A stretch of 64,000 bases of DNA, taken from positions 1,984,001-2,048,000 of the forward strand of contig NZ_CP045702.1 in NCBI RefSeq assembly GCF_014216315.1, read 5' to 3'. The position numbers and the translations under genes are program-made. Shown piece by piece: positions 1-6,908 of the stretch (positions are counted from its first letter, which is position 1; every line of letters begins with the position of its first letter). The stretch comes from Streptomyces finlayi. GTDB lineage: Bacteria; Actinomycetota; Actinomycetes; Streptomycetales; Streptomycetaceae. The notes under the pieces were generated by a model, which made no database searches, had not been told where the DNA came from, and worked only from the letters and a program-made list of their open reading frames with translations.

Positions 1-26
1 GAGTCGCATTGCGTACGGAGGGGGAG

Positions 27-692
27 ATGGCCACGAACACCGACCTGACCGGGTCCTGGTCCCTGATCGTCCCGCTGAAGCCGCTCGCGCGGGCCAAGAG
101 CAGGCTGGGGCGGACGGTGGGCGGGCTGCTGAGACCCCGTCTCGCCCTGGCGTTCGCCCAGGACACGGTGGCCGCGGCGCTTTCCTGCCAGGCGGTGCGG
201 GATGTGTTGGTCGTCACGGACGATCCGGCGGCCGGGGAGGCGCTTTCGGCACTGGGGGCGCGCGTCGTCGCGGATTCACCCGCGGCCGGGCTCAACGCGG
301 CGCTGACCCACGGGGCGCGTACGGCGCGGTCCCTGCGGACCGGTGCGGCGGTGGCCGCGCTCAATGCGGATCTTCCCTCGCTGCGGCCCGCGGAATTGGC
401 TCGGGTGCTCGATTTTTCTGCCGAATTTCCCCGCGCTTTTGTGACGGATGCGGCGGGAATCGGTACGACATTTCTGTCCGCGTCGCCCGGTTCGGAATTG
501 CGTCCGGCTTTCGGCGGTTCCTCGAGGGCCCGGCATCTGGCTTCGGGAGCCGCGGAAATTACGCTCTCCGGGATCGATTCGGTCCGCCAGGACGTGGACA
601 CCGGCGAGGATCTCCTGGTGGCACTGGCCCTCGGGGTGGGGCCGCGCACCGAGGGGCTGCGCGCTTCGGCCGGTCCCGCACGGGACCGATAG
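27..692 (+). CDS. cofC: 2-phospho-L-lactate / phosphoenolpyruvate guanylyltransferase of F420 synthesis
   Basis: A 221-residue protein of the CofC/FbiD nucleotidyltransferase family, which joins GTP to a phosphorylated three-carbon acid (phospholactate or PEP) to start coenzyme F420 side-chain assembly in the cytoplasm. The N-terminus WSLIVPLKPLARAKSRLG is the family's signature nucleotide-binding start. LVVTDDP, the region AGLNAAL and NADLPSLRP follow in the expected order. Length is normal. I chose the ATG at 27 because a strong GGAGGGGG ribosome site sits just before it; an upstream TTG at 9 would overlap that site. The gene is close to the window edge, so its upstream partners are not visible. 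FbiD is an equally valid name, depending on substrate. Confidence 0.88.
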   Translation: MATNTDLTGSWSLIVPLKPLARAKSRLGRTVGGLLRPRLALAFAQDTVAAALSCQAVRDVLVVTDDPAAGEALSALGARVVADSPAAGLNAALTHGARTARSLRTGAAVAALNADLPSLRPAELARVLDFSAEFPRAFVTDAAGIGTTFLSASPGSELRPAFGGSSRARHLASGAAEITLSGIDSVRQDVDTGEDLLVALALGVGPRTEGLRASAGPARDR

Positions 693-702
693 GCTTTCGC
701 CC

Positions 703-906
703 ATGCAGGCGACCGCGTACACGTACGACTCCGAGACCCGTTCCGGCAGTGTGCTTCTCGACGACGGCACCCCGATGGCCTTCGACGCATCGGCCTTCGA
801 CGCGGGCGGCCTGCGGCTGCTGCGTCCGGGGCAGCGGGTGCGGATCGAGGTGAGCGGTGAGGGCGCCTCGCCGCGGATCAGCCTGGTGACGCTCCAGACG
901 TTCTGA
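703..906 (+). CDS. small conserved protein, OB/cold-shock-like
   Basis: A 67-residue acidic protein starting MQATAYTYDSETRSGSVLLD and ending in an aromatic residue. The pattern of short beta strands, GSVLLDDGTPMAF then GQRVRIEV, resembles a cold-shock/OB-fold layout, but the RNP motifs of true cold-shock proteins are absent. It begins 10 bp after cofC and is probably cotranscribed with it. A strong hairpin terminator follows directly. The function is unknown; the OB-like reading is inference from the strand pattern only. Confidence 0.6.
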   Translation: MQATAYTYDSETRSGSVLLDDGTPMAFDASAFDAGGLRLLRPGQRVRIEVSGEGASPRISLVTLQTF

Positions 907-915
907 AAAGCCCGC

Positions 916-945
916 GGGCCGGGCTCCCCAGGGGGAGCCCGGCCC
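916..945. terminator. bidirectional terminator between convergent genes
   Basis: A perfect 14-bp stem, GGGCCGGGCTCCCC with its complement, and a 2-base loop lie between the + strand small gene and the - strand hupS. No long U-run is present, as is usual for Streptomyces hairpin terminators. Confidence 0.75.
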
Positions 946-978
946 GGCGCGTGTGAGAGGTACGAGCGCTGCCCGTCC

Positions 979-1641
979 TCACTTCTTGCGTGCAGTGGCC
1001 TTCTTGGCCGTGGTCTTGCGCGCCGTGGTCTTCTTCGCGGGCGCCTTCTTCGCCGTGGTCTTCTTGGCGGGCGCGGTCTTGCTGGCGACGGCGGCCTTCT
1101 TCGCCGGAGCGGCCGTCTGCTTGGCGGTGGCGGCCTTCTTGGTGGTGGCCGTCGCCTTCTTCGCCGCCGGCGTCGCCTTCTTGGCGGTGGCGGTGGTCTT
1201 CTTGGCCGGCGTGACCTTCTTGGCGGTGGCTGCCTTCTTCGTCGCCACGGCCTTCTTGGCGGTGGCCTTCTTGGCCGCGGCCTTCGCCGTCGTACGGGTG
1301 GAAGAACCGCCCGAGAGGCTGCCCTTGGGCGCCTTCTTCACGGCCACATCGTTCTTGGGGAGCTTCTTCGAGCCGCTCACCAGGTCCTTGAAGCCCTGTC
1401 CCGCACGGAAACGGGGCACGGACGTCTTCTTGACCCGCACGCGCTCACCCGTCTGCGGGTTGCGGGCGTAACGGGCGGGGCGGTCGACCTTCTCGAACGA
1501 GCCGAAGCCGGTGACCGAGACACGGTCCCCTGCGACAACTGCGCGGACGATCGCATCGAGTACCGCATCGACAGCGTCTGCGGCCGGCTGACGGCCGCCG
1601 ACCTTGTCGGCAATCGCTTCTACGAGCTGCGCCTTGTTCAC
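979..1641 (-). CDS. hupS: HU-family nucleoid protein with histone-H1-like lysine-rich tail
   Basis: 220 residues. Residues 1-90 are a complete HU domain (MNKAQLVEAIADKVGGRQ, GSFEKVDRPARYARNPQTG, then VRVKKTSVPRFRAGQGFKDL). The rest is a low-complexity AKKT/AKKA tail very rich in Lys, Ala and Thr. This two-part design is typical of the second actinobacterial HU protein (HupS), which compacts the spore nucleoid in Streptomyces; plain HupA lacks the tail. The tail DNA is full of imperfect repeats, so its length may differ between strains. The gene stands alone, with an AT-rich upstream region (about 1642-1740, including TATATA near 1705) that probably holds its promoter. Confidence 0.93.
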   Translation of the reverse strand: MNKAQLVEAIADKVGGRQPAADAVDAVLDAIVRAVVAGDRVSVTGFGSFEKVDRPARYARNPQTGERVRVKKTSVPRFRAGQGFKDLVSGSKKLPKNDVAVKKAPKGSLSGGSSTRTTAKAAAKKATAKKAVATKKAATAKKVTPAKKTTATAKKATPAAKKATATTKKAATAKQTAAPAKKAAVASKTAPAKKTTAKKAPAKKTTARKTTAKKATARKK

Positions 1642-1784
1642 GTCTTCCCCTTCGGAGACATTGCCAGAACGAAAGTGTTCAAGCGTTTTCGCACGTTAGG
1701 CAGATATATACCGCAAATCAAACACGAAACGGGCTAATCACCCTAGTGCCGCAACGAAGTCGACCACTGCGCTGTTCCGCAGAG

Positions 1785-2012
1785 TCAGTCACCTTCGGGG
1801 AATCGGCCCTCATCGAGGTCCTTCATCAACCGGTCCAGACGCCTTGCCGCATCTGGGAGATCGTGCTTCGCCGCGGCCGTGACGACCAGCAGCTTCCGGG
1901 TCAGCGCCATCCGTACGCCCTCCGGGACTTGCAGTGCGCGCACTGTTGCGTGCGCTTCCTTCAATCGGTCGGCGACTTGGCCATAGAGCTTGAGTTGGCT
2001 GTCGCGTTCCAT
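1785..2012 (-). CDS. small conserved helical protein
   Basis: 75 residues starting MERDSQLKLYGQVADRLKEA. It appears almost wholly alpha-helical and charged, with an acidic C-terminus (MKDLDEGRFPEGD). I recognise no domain. The ATG at 2012 is chosen because the longer frame upstream is Arg-rich and overlaps the leuCD terminator. It lies between hupS and leuD on the same strand and is probably independently transcribed. In related genomes I recall a short hypothetical gene in this slot, but I cannot confirm homology here. Confidence 0.55.
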   Translation of the reverse strand: MERDSQLKLYGQVADRLKEAHATVRALQVPEGVRMALTRKLLVVTAAAKHDLPDAARRLDRLMKDLDEGRFPEGD

Positions 2013-2065
2013 GCACCGATTGTGCCATCTGGGGCGAGTTGTCGCCCGACGGGGTCTCAACAAGC

Positions 2066-2101
2066 GACTGCGCCCCCTGCCGGAAGGCAGGGGGCGCAGT
2101 C
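2066..2101. terminator. terminator downstream of leuCD
   Basis: A perfect 16-bp stem (GACTGCGCCCCCTGCC and its complement) closes on a GGAA tetraloop, 16 bp after the leuD stop. It ends the leuC-leuD transcript on the - strand. Confidence 0.85.
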
Positions 2102-2116
2102 CCGGAAAAGCGCTGC

Positions 2117-2710
2117 TCAGACCTCAATCGTACGCGGCTTGTGGGTCGGCCTCGCCGCCTCATAAGTCGCAATGTCCGCTTCGTTCTGAAGGGTGAGGCT
2201 GATGTCGTCGAGGCCGTTCAGCAGCCGCCAGCGGGCGTTCTCGTCGAGCTCGAAGTCGGCCGTGATGCCCTCCGCGAGGACCTGGCGCTTCTCCAAGTCC
2301 ACGGTGATCTCGGCAGTCGGGTCGGCCTCCGTCAGCTCCCACAGCGCGTCCACGACCCTCTGGTCGAGCACGACGGTCAACAGACCGTTCTTCAGCGAGT
2401 TGCCGCGGAAGATGTCGGCGAACCGGGAGGAGATGACGGCCTTGAAACCGAAGTTCTGCAGGGCCCAGACGGCGTGTTCACGCGAGGAACCCGTGCCGAA
2501 GTCGGGACCCGCCACCAGGACCGAGGCGCCTGCCCGCTCGGGGCGGTTGAGGACGAAGCTCCCGTCCTTGCGCCAGGCCTCGAAGAGGCCGTCCTCGAAG
2601 CCGTCCCTGGTGACCTTCTTCAGCCAGTGGGCGGGGATGATCTGGTCGGTGTCGACGTTGCTGCGGCGCAGCGGGACGACCCGGCCGGTGTGTGCGGTGA
2701 ATGCTTCCAT
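2117..2710 (-). CDS. leuD: 3-isopropylmalate dehydratase small subunit
   Basis: 197 residues, the normal length. It starts MEAFTAHTGRVVPLRRSNVD and has DQIIPAHWLKKV and GPDFGTGSSREHAVWALQ, the aconitase swivel-domain signature. With LeuC it isomerises 2-isopropylmalate to 3-isopropylmalate in leucine synthesis. It starts 2 bp after leuC ends, so the two are translationally coupled. A strong terminator follows. Confidence 0.97.
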   Translation of the reverse strand: MEAFTAHTGRVVPLRRSNVDTDQIIPAHWLKKVTRDGFEDGLFEAWRKDGSFVLNRPERAGASVLVAGPDFGTGSSREHAVWALQNFGFKAVISSRFADIFRGNSLKNGLLTVVLDQRVVDALWELTEADPTAEITVDLEKRQVLAEGITADFELDENARWRLLNGLDDISLTLQNEADIATYEAARPTHKPRTIEV

Positions 2711-2712
2711 GG

Positions 2713-4140
2713 CTATCGGGCTCCGGCGGACGAGAGGGCATCGGACAGGTCGGCGGGCGAGGCCAGATGGCCCAGCACGGCGGTGGCCGCGGCGACCTGC
2801 GGGGACACCAGGTGCGTACGGCCGCCCTTGCCCTGCCGGCCCTCGAAGTTCCGGTTCGAGGTGGACGCCGACCGCTCACCGGGGGCCAGCTGGTCGGGGT
2901 TCATACCGAGACACATCGAACAGCCCGCGTGCCGCCATTCGGCCCCCGCGGTGGTGAAGACCTTGTCCAGGCCCTCCTCGATCGCCTGGAGGGCGACACG
3001 CACGGAGCCCGGGACGACCAGCATCCGTACGCCTCTCGCGACTTTGCGGCCGTCCATGATCGAGGCCACGTTGCGCAGGTCCTCGATACGGCCGTTGGTG
3101 CAGGAACCTACGAAGACGGTGTCGACCTTGATGTCGCGCAGCGGCTGCCCGGCGGTCAACCCCATGTACTCCAGGGCCCTTTCGGCGGCGTGCCGCTCCG
3201 AGGCGTCCTCGTACGAAGCGGGGTCGGGGACGTTGGCCGACAGGGGCGCACCCTGGCCGGGGTTGGTGCCCCAGGTGACGAACGGCGCCAGTTCGGCGGC
3301 GTCGATGACGACCTCGGCGTCGAAGACGGCGTCGTCGTCGGTGCGCAGGGTCTCCCAGTACGCGACGGCCGCGTCCCACTCCTCACCCTCGGGGGCGTGG
3401 TCACGGCCCTGGAGGTAGTCGAAGGTCGTACGGTCCGGGGCGATCATGCCCGCGCGGGCGCCGGCCTCGATCGACATGTTGCAGATGGTCATCCGGGCCT
3501 CCATCGAGAGCTTCTCGATGGCGGAGCCGCGGTATTCGAGGATGTAGCCCTGGCCGCCGCCGGTGCCGATCCGGGTGATGATCGCCAGGATCAGGTCCTT
3601 GGCCGTGACGGTGTCGGGCAGTTCGCCCTCGACGGTGATCGCCATGGTCTTCGGGCGGGCCAGCGGGAGCGTCTGGGTGGCCAGAACGTGCTCGACCTGG
3701 CTGGTGCCGATACCGAAGGCCAGCGCGCCGAACGCGCCGTGCGTGGAGGTGTGGGAGTCGCCGCAGACCACGGTGGTGCCGGGCTGCGTCAGTCCGAGTT
3801 GGGGGCCGACCACGTGCACGACGCCCTGCTCGACGTCGCCCAGGGGGTGCAGCCGGACGCCGAAGTCCGCGCAGTTCTTGCGCAGGGTCTCCAGCTGCAC
3901 ACGGGAGACCGGGTCGGCGATCGGCTTGTCGATGTCGAGGGTCGGGGTGTTGTGGTCCTCGGTGGCGATGGTGAGGTCGAGACGCCGCACCGGGCGTCCG
4001 GCCTGCCGGAGGCCGTCGAACGCCTGCGGGCTGGTCACCTCGTGCAGCAGGTGCAGATCGATGAAGAGAAGGTCGGGCTCGCCCTCCGCGCGCCGGACGA
4101 CATGGTCGTCCCAGACCTTCTCCGCGAGTGTCCTACCCAT
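2713..4140 (-). CDS. leuC: 3-isopropylmalate dehydratase large subunit
   Basis: 475 residues, full length. MGRTLAEKVWDDHVV opens the protein. GDSHTSTHGAFG lies in the active site, and VGSCTNGRIED plus AGCSMCLGMNP carry the three cysteines that bind the 4Fe-4S cluster. The ATG at 4140 follows a GGAGGGAA ribosome site; longer in-frame extensions lack one. It is transcribed away from ndgR across a 173-bp shared upstream region that holds a candidate NdgR operator, so leucine-responsive control by NdgR is likely, as reported for Streptomyces. Confidence 0.97.
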   Translation of the reverse strand: MGRTLAEKVWDDHVVRRAEGEPDLLFIDLHLLHEVTSPQAFDGLRQAGRPVRRLDLTIATEDHNTPTLDIDKPIADPVSRVQLETLRKNCADFGVRLHPLGDVEQGVVHVVGPQLGLTQPGTTVVCGDSHTSTHGAFGALAFGIGTSQVEHVLATQTLPLARPKTMAITVEGELPDTVTAKDLILAIITRIGTGGGQGYILEYRGSAIEKLSMEARMTICNMSIEAGARAGMIAPDRTTFDYLQGRDHAPEGEEWDAAVAYWETLRTDDDAVFDAEVVIDAAELAPFVTWGTNPGQGAPLSANVPDPASYEDASERHAAERALEYMGLTAGQPLRDIKVDTVFVGSCTNGRIEDLRNVASIMDGRKVARGVRMLVVPGSVRVALQAIEEGLDKVFTTAGAEWRHAGCSMCLGMNPDQLAPGERSASTSNRNFEGRQGKGGRTHLVSPQVAAATAVLGHLASPADLSDALSSAGAR

Positions 4141-4282
4141 CGCGTTCCCTCCGGCCGGCGTCTTCGCCGGCTCAACTAGAGCTTTCGGTGCACCGTCCGG
4201 CACCCCCGTGCGGGGCGGTGGCTACGGGCCCTTGTGTGGCCGCCCGTACAGGTTCGCAACTTCCGCCGGAAATTGAACTTGC

Positions 4283-4299
4283 GTTTCACAGAGTGAGAC
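4283..4299. promoter_or_regulatory. candidate NdgR/IclR-type operator in leuC-ndgR divergent promoter
   Basis: The 17-bp imperfect palindrome GTTTCACAGAGTGAGAC (7-bp arms, one mismatch, 3-bp spacer) lies 15 bp before the ndgR start and 143 bp before leuC. NdgR is known to control leuCD in Streptomyces. Assigning this exact site is inference. Confidence 0.55.
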
Positions 4300-4313
4300 G
4301 CGAGTATCGTCGT

Positions 4314-5030
4314 ATGGACAACTCTAGCGGCGTCGGCGTTCTCGACAAGGCAGCTCTGGTATTGAGCGCCCTGGAGTCCGGTCCGGCCACCCTCGCCGGG
4401 CTGGTCGCGGCGACCGGGCTCGCACGACCCACGGCTCATCGACTGGCCGTGGCACTGGAACACCACCGCATGGTGGCAAGGGATATGCAGGGCCGTTTCA
4501 TTCTCGGACCCCGTCTGTCGGAACTCGCGGCCGCGGCCGGTGAGGACCGTCTTCTGGCGACGGCGGGTCCGGTGCTCACGCATCTGCGGGACATCACCGG
4601 CGAGAGCGCGCAGCTCTACCGCCGGCAGGGCGACATGCGGATCTGTGTGGCGGCGGCGGAACGGCTGTCCGGACTCCGGGACACCGTGCCGGTGGGCTCC
4701 ACGCTCACCATGAAGGCCGGATCGTCCGCGCAGATCCTGATGGCCTGGGAGGAGCCGGAGCGCCTGCACCGCGGCCTCCAGGGCGCCCGCTTCACGGCGA
4801 CGGCACTCTCCGGCGTACGCCGCCGGGGCTGGGCGCAGTCGATCGGCGAGCGGGAACCGGGCGTCGCCTCGGTCTCGGCGCCGGTGCGGGGGCCCTCGAA
4901 CCGCGTGGTCGCCGCCGTCTCGGTCTCCGGACCCATCGAGCGGCTGACCCGCCACCCGGGCCGGATGCACGCCCAGGCGATCATCGACTCGGCGGCACGG
5001 CTGAGCGAAGCCCTGCGCCGCACGGGCTGA
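4314..5030 (+). CDS. ndgR: IclR-family regulator of amino acid metabolism
   Basis: 238 residues, the usual NdgR length. An N-terminal winged helix-turn-helix (about residues 5-65: VLDKAALVLSALESG, then GLARPTAHRLAVALEHH) is followed by an IclR effector domain (LRDITGESAQLYRRQ, MKAGSSAQILMAWEEP). NdgR-type regulators control leucine and methionine-related genes and nitrogen-dependent growth in Streptomyces. The divergent leuC partner is the classic context. The ATG at 4314 gives the conserved MDNSSGVGVLDKAALVL start. One effector-binding residue set cannot be checked by eye. Confidence 0.93.
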   Translation: MDNSSGVGVLDKAALVLSALESGPATLAGLVAATGLARPTAHRLAVALEHHRMVARDMQGRFILGPRLSELAAAAGEDRLLATAGPVLTHLRDITGESAQLYRRQGDMRICVAAAERLSGLRDTVPVGSTLTMKAGSSAQILMAWEEPERLHRGLQGARFTATALSGVRRRGWAQSIGEREPGVASVSAPVRGPSNRVVAAVSVSGPIERLTRHPGRMHAQAIIDSAARLSEALRRTG

Positions 5031-5451
5031 CGCGCCCTGCGACGCCCCCTGCCCTCAAGGTCGCCCCAGCGCCGTGGCGGCCCCCTTCGGCTCTCCTCCC
5101 GCTCGGCCCTTCCGCTCGGCCGCTCCGCTCGGCCTTCCGGTTCCGTGGACGAGCGGTGCGCGAGACGGCCCGCCGCCCGGCGGCCTCGCGCCTCGACCGG
5201 CAGCACACCGGCCGCCGCCGCCGGTCCGGCTCGAACTGGGCGAACTCTCCCCCGTACACCGCTCCCTGGTCGCCTCCATGGCGACGCCCGTCCGGCTGGG
5301 ATACCCGTGCGACATCGAGTATCTGACCCAGCAGGCCCGCTTCATGGAGAACGCGGTGGCGTCGGCCGTGCTCCACGAGCCGTTGCTGATGTCGCTGCGA
5401 CGGTCCGGCGCAGAGCGAGAAGCGGCCCCGCGGTACGGCCTCCGAGTCGCG
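5031..5451. other. 421-bp stretch with no convincing gene
   Basis: Open frames exist on both strands (for example + 5074 onward), but they are Arg/Pro-rich, lack good ribosome sites, and the longest runs into the tRNA genes. A more natural-looking piece, MATPVRLGYPCDIEYLTQQ and onward from 5278, could be a fragment of a lost gene. I do not call it. Confidence 0.4.
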
Positions 5452-5482
5452 AAAAAGGCCCTCCACCGAAGTGAAGGGCCTT
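5452..5482 (-). terminator. terminator of the tRNA cluster
   Basis: The stem AAGGCCCTCCAC pairs with GTGAAGGGCCTT across a CGAA loop (one mismatch). Read on the - strand it is followed by five T residues. It lies 18 bp past the last tRNA gene. Confidence 0.85.
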
Positions 5483-5499
5483 ATCCTGTCGAGCTGTTG

Positions 5500-5572
5500 T
5501 ACCCCCGACCGGATTCGAACCGGCGCTACTGCCGTGAGAGGGCAGCGTGCTAGGCCGCTACACAACGGGGGC
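5500..5572 (-). tRNA. tRNA-Glu (CTC)
   Basis: 73 nt on the reverse strand. A full cloverleaf is visible: acceptor GCCCCCG/CGGGGGT, anticodon stem CTGCC/GGCAG with loop CTCTCAC giving anticodon CTC, and T arm GCCGG TTCGAAT CCGGT. No CCA is encoded. Last tRNA of the cluster. Confidence 0.96.
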
Positions 5573-5591
5573 TTGTTACTTCGGACTTGCG

Positions 5592-5663
5592 CTGGGCTAC
5601 CAGGACTCGAACCTAGAATGACGGTACCAGAAACCGTAGTGTTGCCAATTACACCATAGCCCA
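5592..5663 (-). tRNA. tRNA-Gln (CTG)
   Basis: 72 nt. Acceptor TGGGCTA/TAGCCCA, anticodon stem ACGGT/ACCGT with loop TTCTGGT giving anticodon CTG, and a standard T arm with TTCGAGT. No encoded CCA. Confidence 0.96.
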
Positions 5664-5675
5664 TGGTGTTACAAG

Positions 5676-5748
5676 TACCCCCGACCGGATTCGAACCGGC
5701 GCTACTGCCGTGAGAGGGCAGCGTGCTAGGCCGCTACACAACGGGGGC
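5676..5748 (-). tRNA. tRNA-Glu (CTC)
   Basis: Identical in sequence to the 5500-5572 gene, 12 bp from the neighbouring tRNA-Gln. Confidence 0.96.
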
Positions 5749-5834
5749 CCTAGCGATCCTCCACCCGGCGTCAGCCGGATATTTTCACCACGAGAACATG
5801 GGTGCGACCCAGGTGTTCCTGCGGGATGGATCTG

Positions 5835-5907
5835 TACCCCCGACCGGATTCGAACCGGCGCTACTGCCGTGAGAGGGCAGCGTGCTAGGCCGCTACACAA
5901 CGGGGGC
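5835..5907 (-). tRNA. tRNA-Glu (CTC)
   Basis: Third identical copy. The 86-bp gap to the previous tRNA-Glu is longer than the other spacers and contains no recognisable gene. Confidence 0.96.
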
Positions 5908-5936
5908 CTGATACTTCGGATTACTTCAGTCTTACG

Positions 5937-6008
5937 CTGGGCTACCAGGACTCGAACCTAGAATGACGGTACCAGAAACCGTAGTGTTGCCAATTACACC
6001 ATAGCCCA
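5937..6008 (-). tRNA. tRNA-Gln (CTG)
   Basis: Second identical tRNA-Gln, first gene of the cluster in transcription order. The Gln-Glu pairs (5937/5835 and 5592/5500) look like a duplicated unit with a further Glu gene between them. Confidence 0.96.
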
Positions 6009-6010
6009 CT

Positions 6011-6035
6011 GAAACGCAACCCCTTGTGGGGTTTC
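6011..6035 (-). terminator. hairpin between HAD gene and tRNA cluster
   Basis: AACCCC and GGGGTT pair across a TTGT loop, flanked by GAAAC/GTTTC. It lies 60 bp beyond the HAD gene stop and 2 bp upstream of the first tRNA, so it may end the HAD transcript or be part of the tRNA precursor. Confidence 0.45.
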
Positions 6036-6095
6036 ATTTCTGTCTGCGCTTCCCTGTCGGATCTTTCGTTCCGCTCGGGCGGCGCAGGAAGAACA

Positions 6096-6815
6096 CTACC
6101 CGAAGGTGTCCGGCGCTCCAAAACGGGTATTGCCCACCAGCAGCCCGGGCAGCTGATCGAGTCCGGTGATCCGCACGAGATCCGGCCGCCCTCCCCGGTC
6201 CTCCCGGTCCAGCCAGATGCCCTTCAGACCGGCCGCCACGGCCCCACCTGCGTCGATGTCCGGTTCATTACCCACGTAGGCCACCTCGTGCGGAGCCAGC
6301 GCGAGCGCCTCGCAGGCGGCGTGGAAGGCCGCGGCCTCGGGCTTGGAGATCCCCAGTTCCGCCGCGCAGAGCACCGACTCGAAACGGTCCCGTACGCCGA
6401 GGACGGTCAGCTTGCGATGCTGGTGCTCCAGCGAGGAGTTCGACAGGACGGCATGGCGGTACGCCGTCCTCAGCGCGTCCAGCGCCGGCACGGTGTCCGG
6501 GAAGAGCGACCAGGCCGACTCGTAATGACGGATGTGCCGACCGAACCACTCGTCGGCCTCGGCGTCGCTGAGCGGCCGCCCCAGGAAATCCCTGGCCCGG
6601 TCCCGGCGCTGCCCCTCCCAGTCGGTCACTCCCGCCGCGAAACGCTCCCAGTGCCGTCGCGTGAGCTCGTCCCAGGCGTCCAGGGCGTCCTGCGTGGAGC
6701 GGTAACTCCCGGGCAGCCCCTCGGCCGCCATATGCCTGCTGAGACCGGCGGCAGCCGCTGATCCGTAGTCGAAGAGGGTGTCGTCAACGTCCCAGAGGAC
6801 GGCTCTGATCGCCAT
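6096..6815 (-). CDS. HAD-superfamily hydrolase
   Basis: 239 residues. Motif I is LWDVDDTLFDYG (nucleophile and acid Asp), motif II VLSNSSLEHQ, motif III Lys in LGISKPEAAAF, and motif IV YVGNEPDIDAGGA. The helical cap lies between motifs I and II (about residues 20-100). This is the layout of small phosphatases and dehalogenases of HAD subfamily I. The true substrate is not evident; phosphoglycolate or nucleotide phosphatase activity is possible. Monocistronic, with the gltX operon upstream on the same strand. Confidence 0.85.
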   Translation of the reverse strand: MAIRAVLWDVDDTLFDYGSAAAAGLSRHMAAEGLPGSYRSTQDALDAWDELTRRHWERFAAGVTDWEGQRRDRARDFLGRPLSDAEADEWFGRHIRHYESAWSLFPDTVPALDALRTAYRHAVLSNSSLEHQHRKLTVLGVRDRFESVLCAAELGISKPEAAAFHAACEALALAPHEVAYVGNEPDIDAGGAVAAGLKGIWLDREDRGGRPDLVRITGLDQLPGLLVGNTRFGAPDTFG

Positions 6816-6908
6816 GGGCCGACTCTAACGGCCCGTGTACGCGGATAGGCCCGGACGATCCGCTCGGCGCGGTCCGTCCGGGCCTGGCCCATGCCCGTCA
6901 TACCGGTA

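Noticed and set aside
5074..5553. 159-residue open frame between ndgR and the tRNAs
   Set aside because: It runs into a tRNA gene, has no ribosome site, and looks non-coding for most of its length.
5676..5907. Repeats with spacers, reminiscent of a small CRISPR
   Set aside because: The repeats are complete tRNA-Glu genes with cloverleaf structure.
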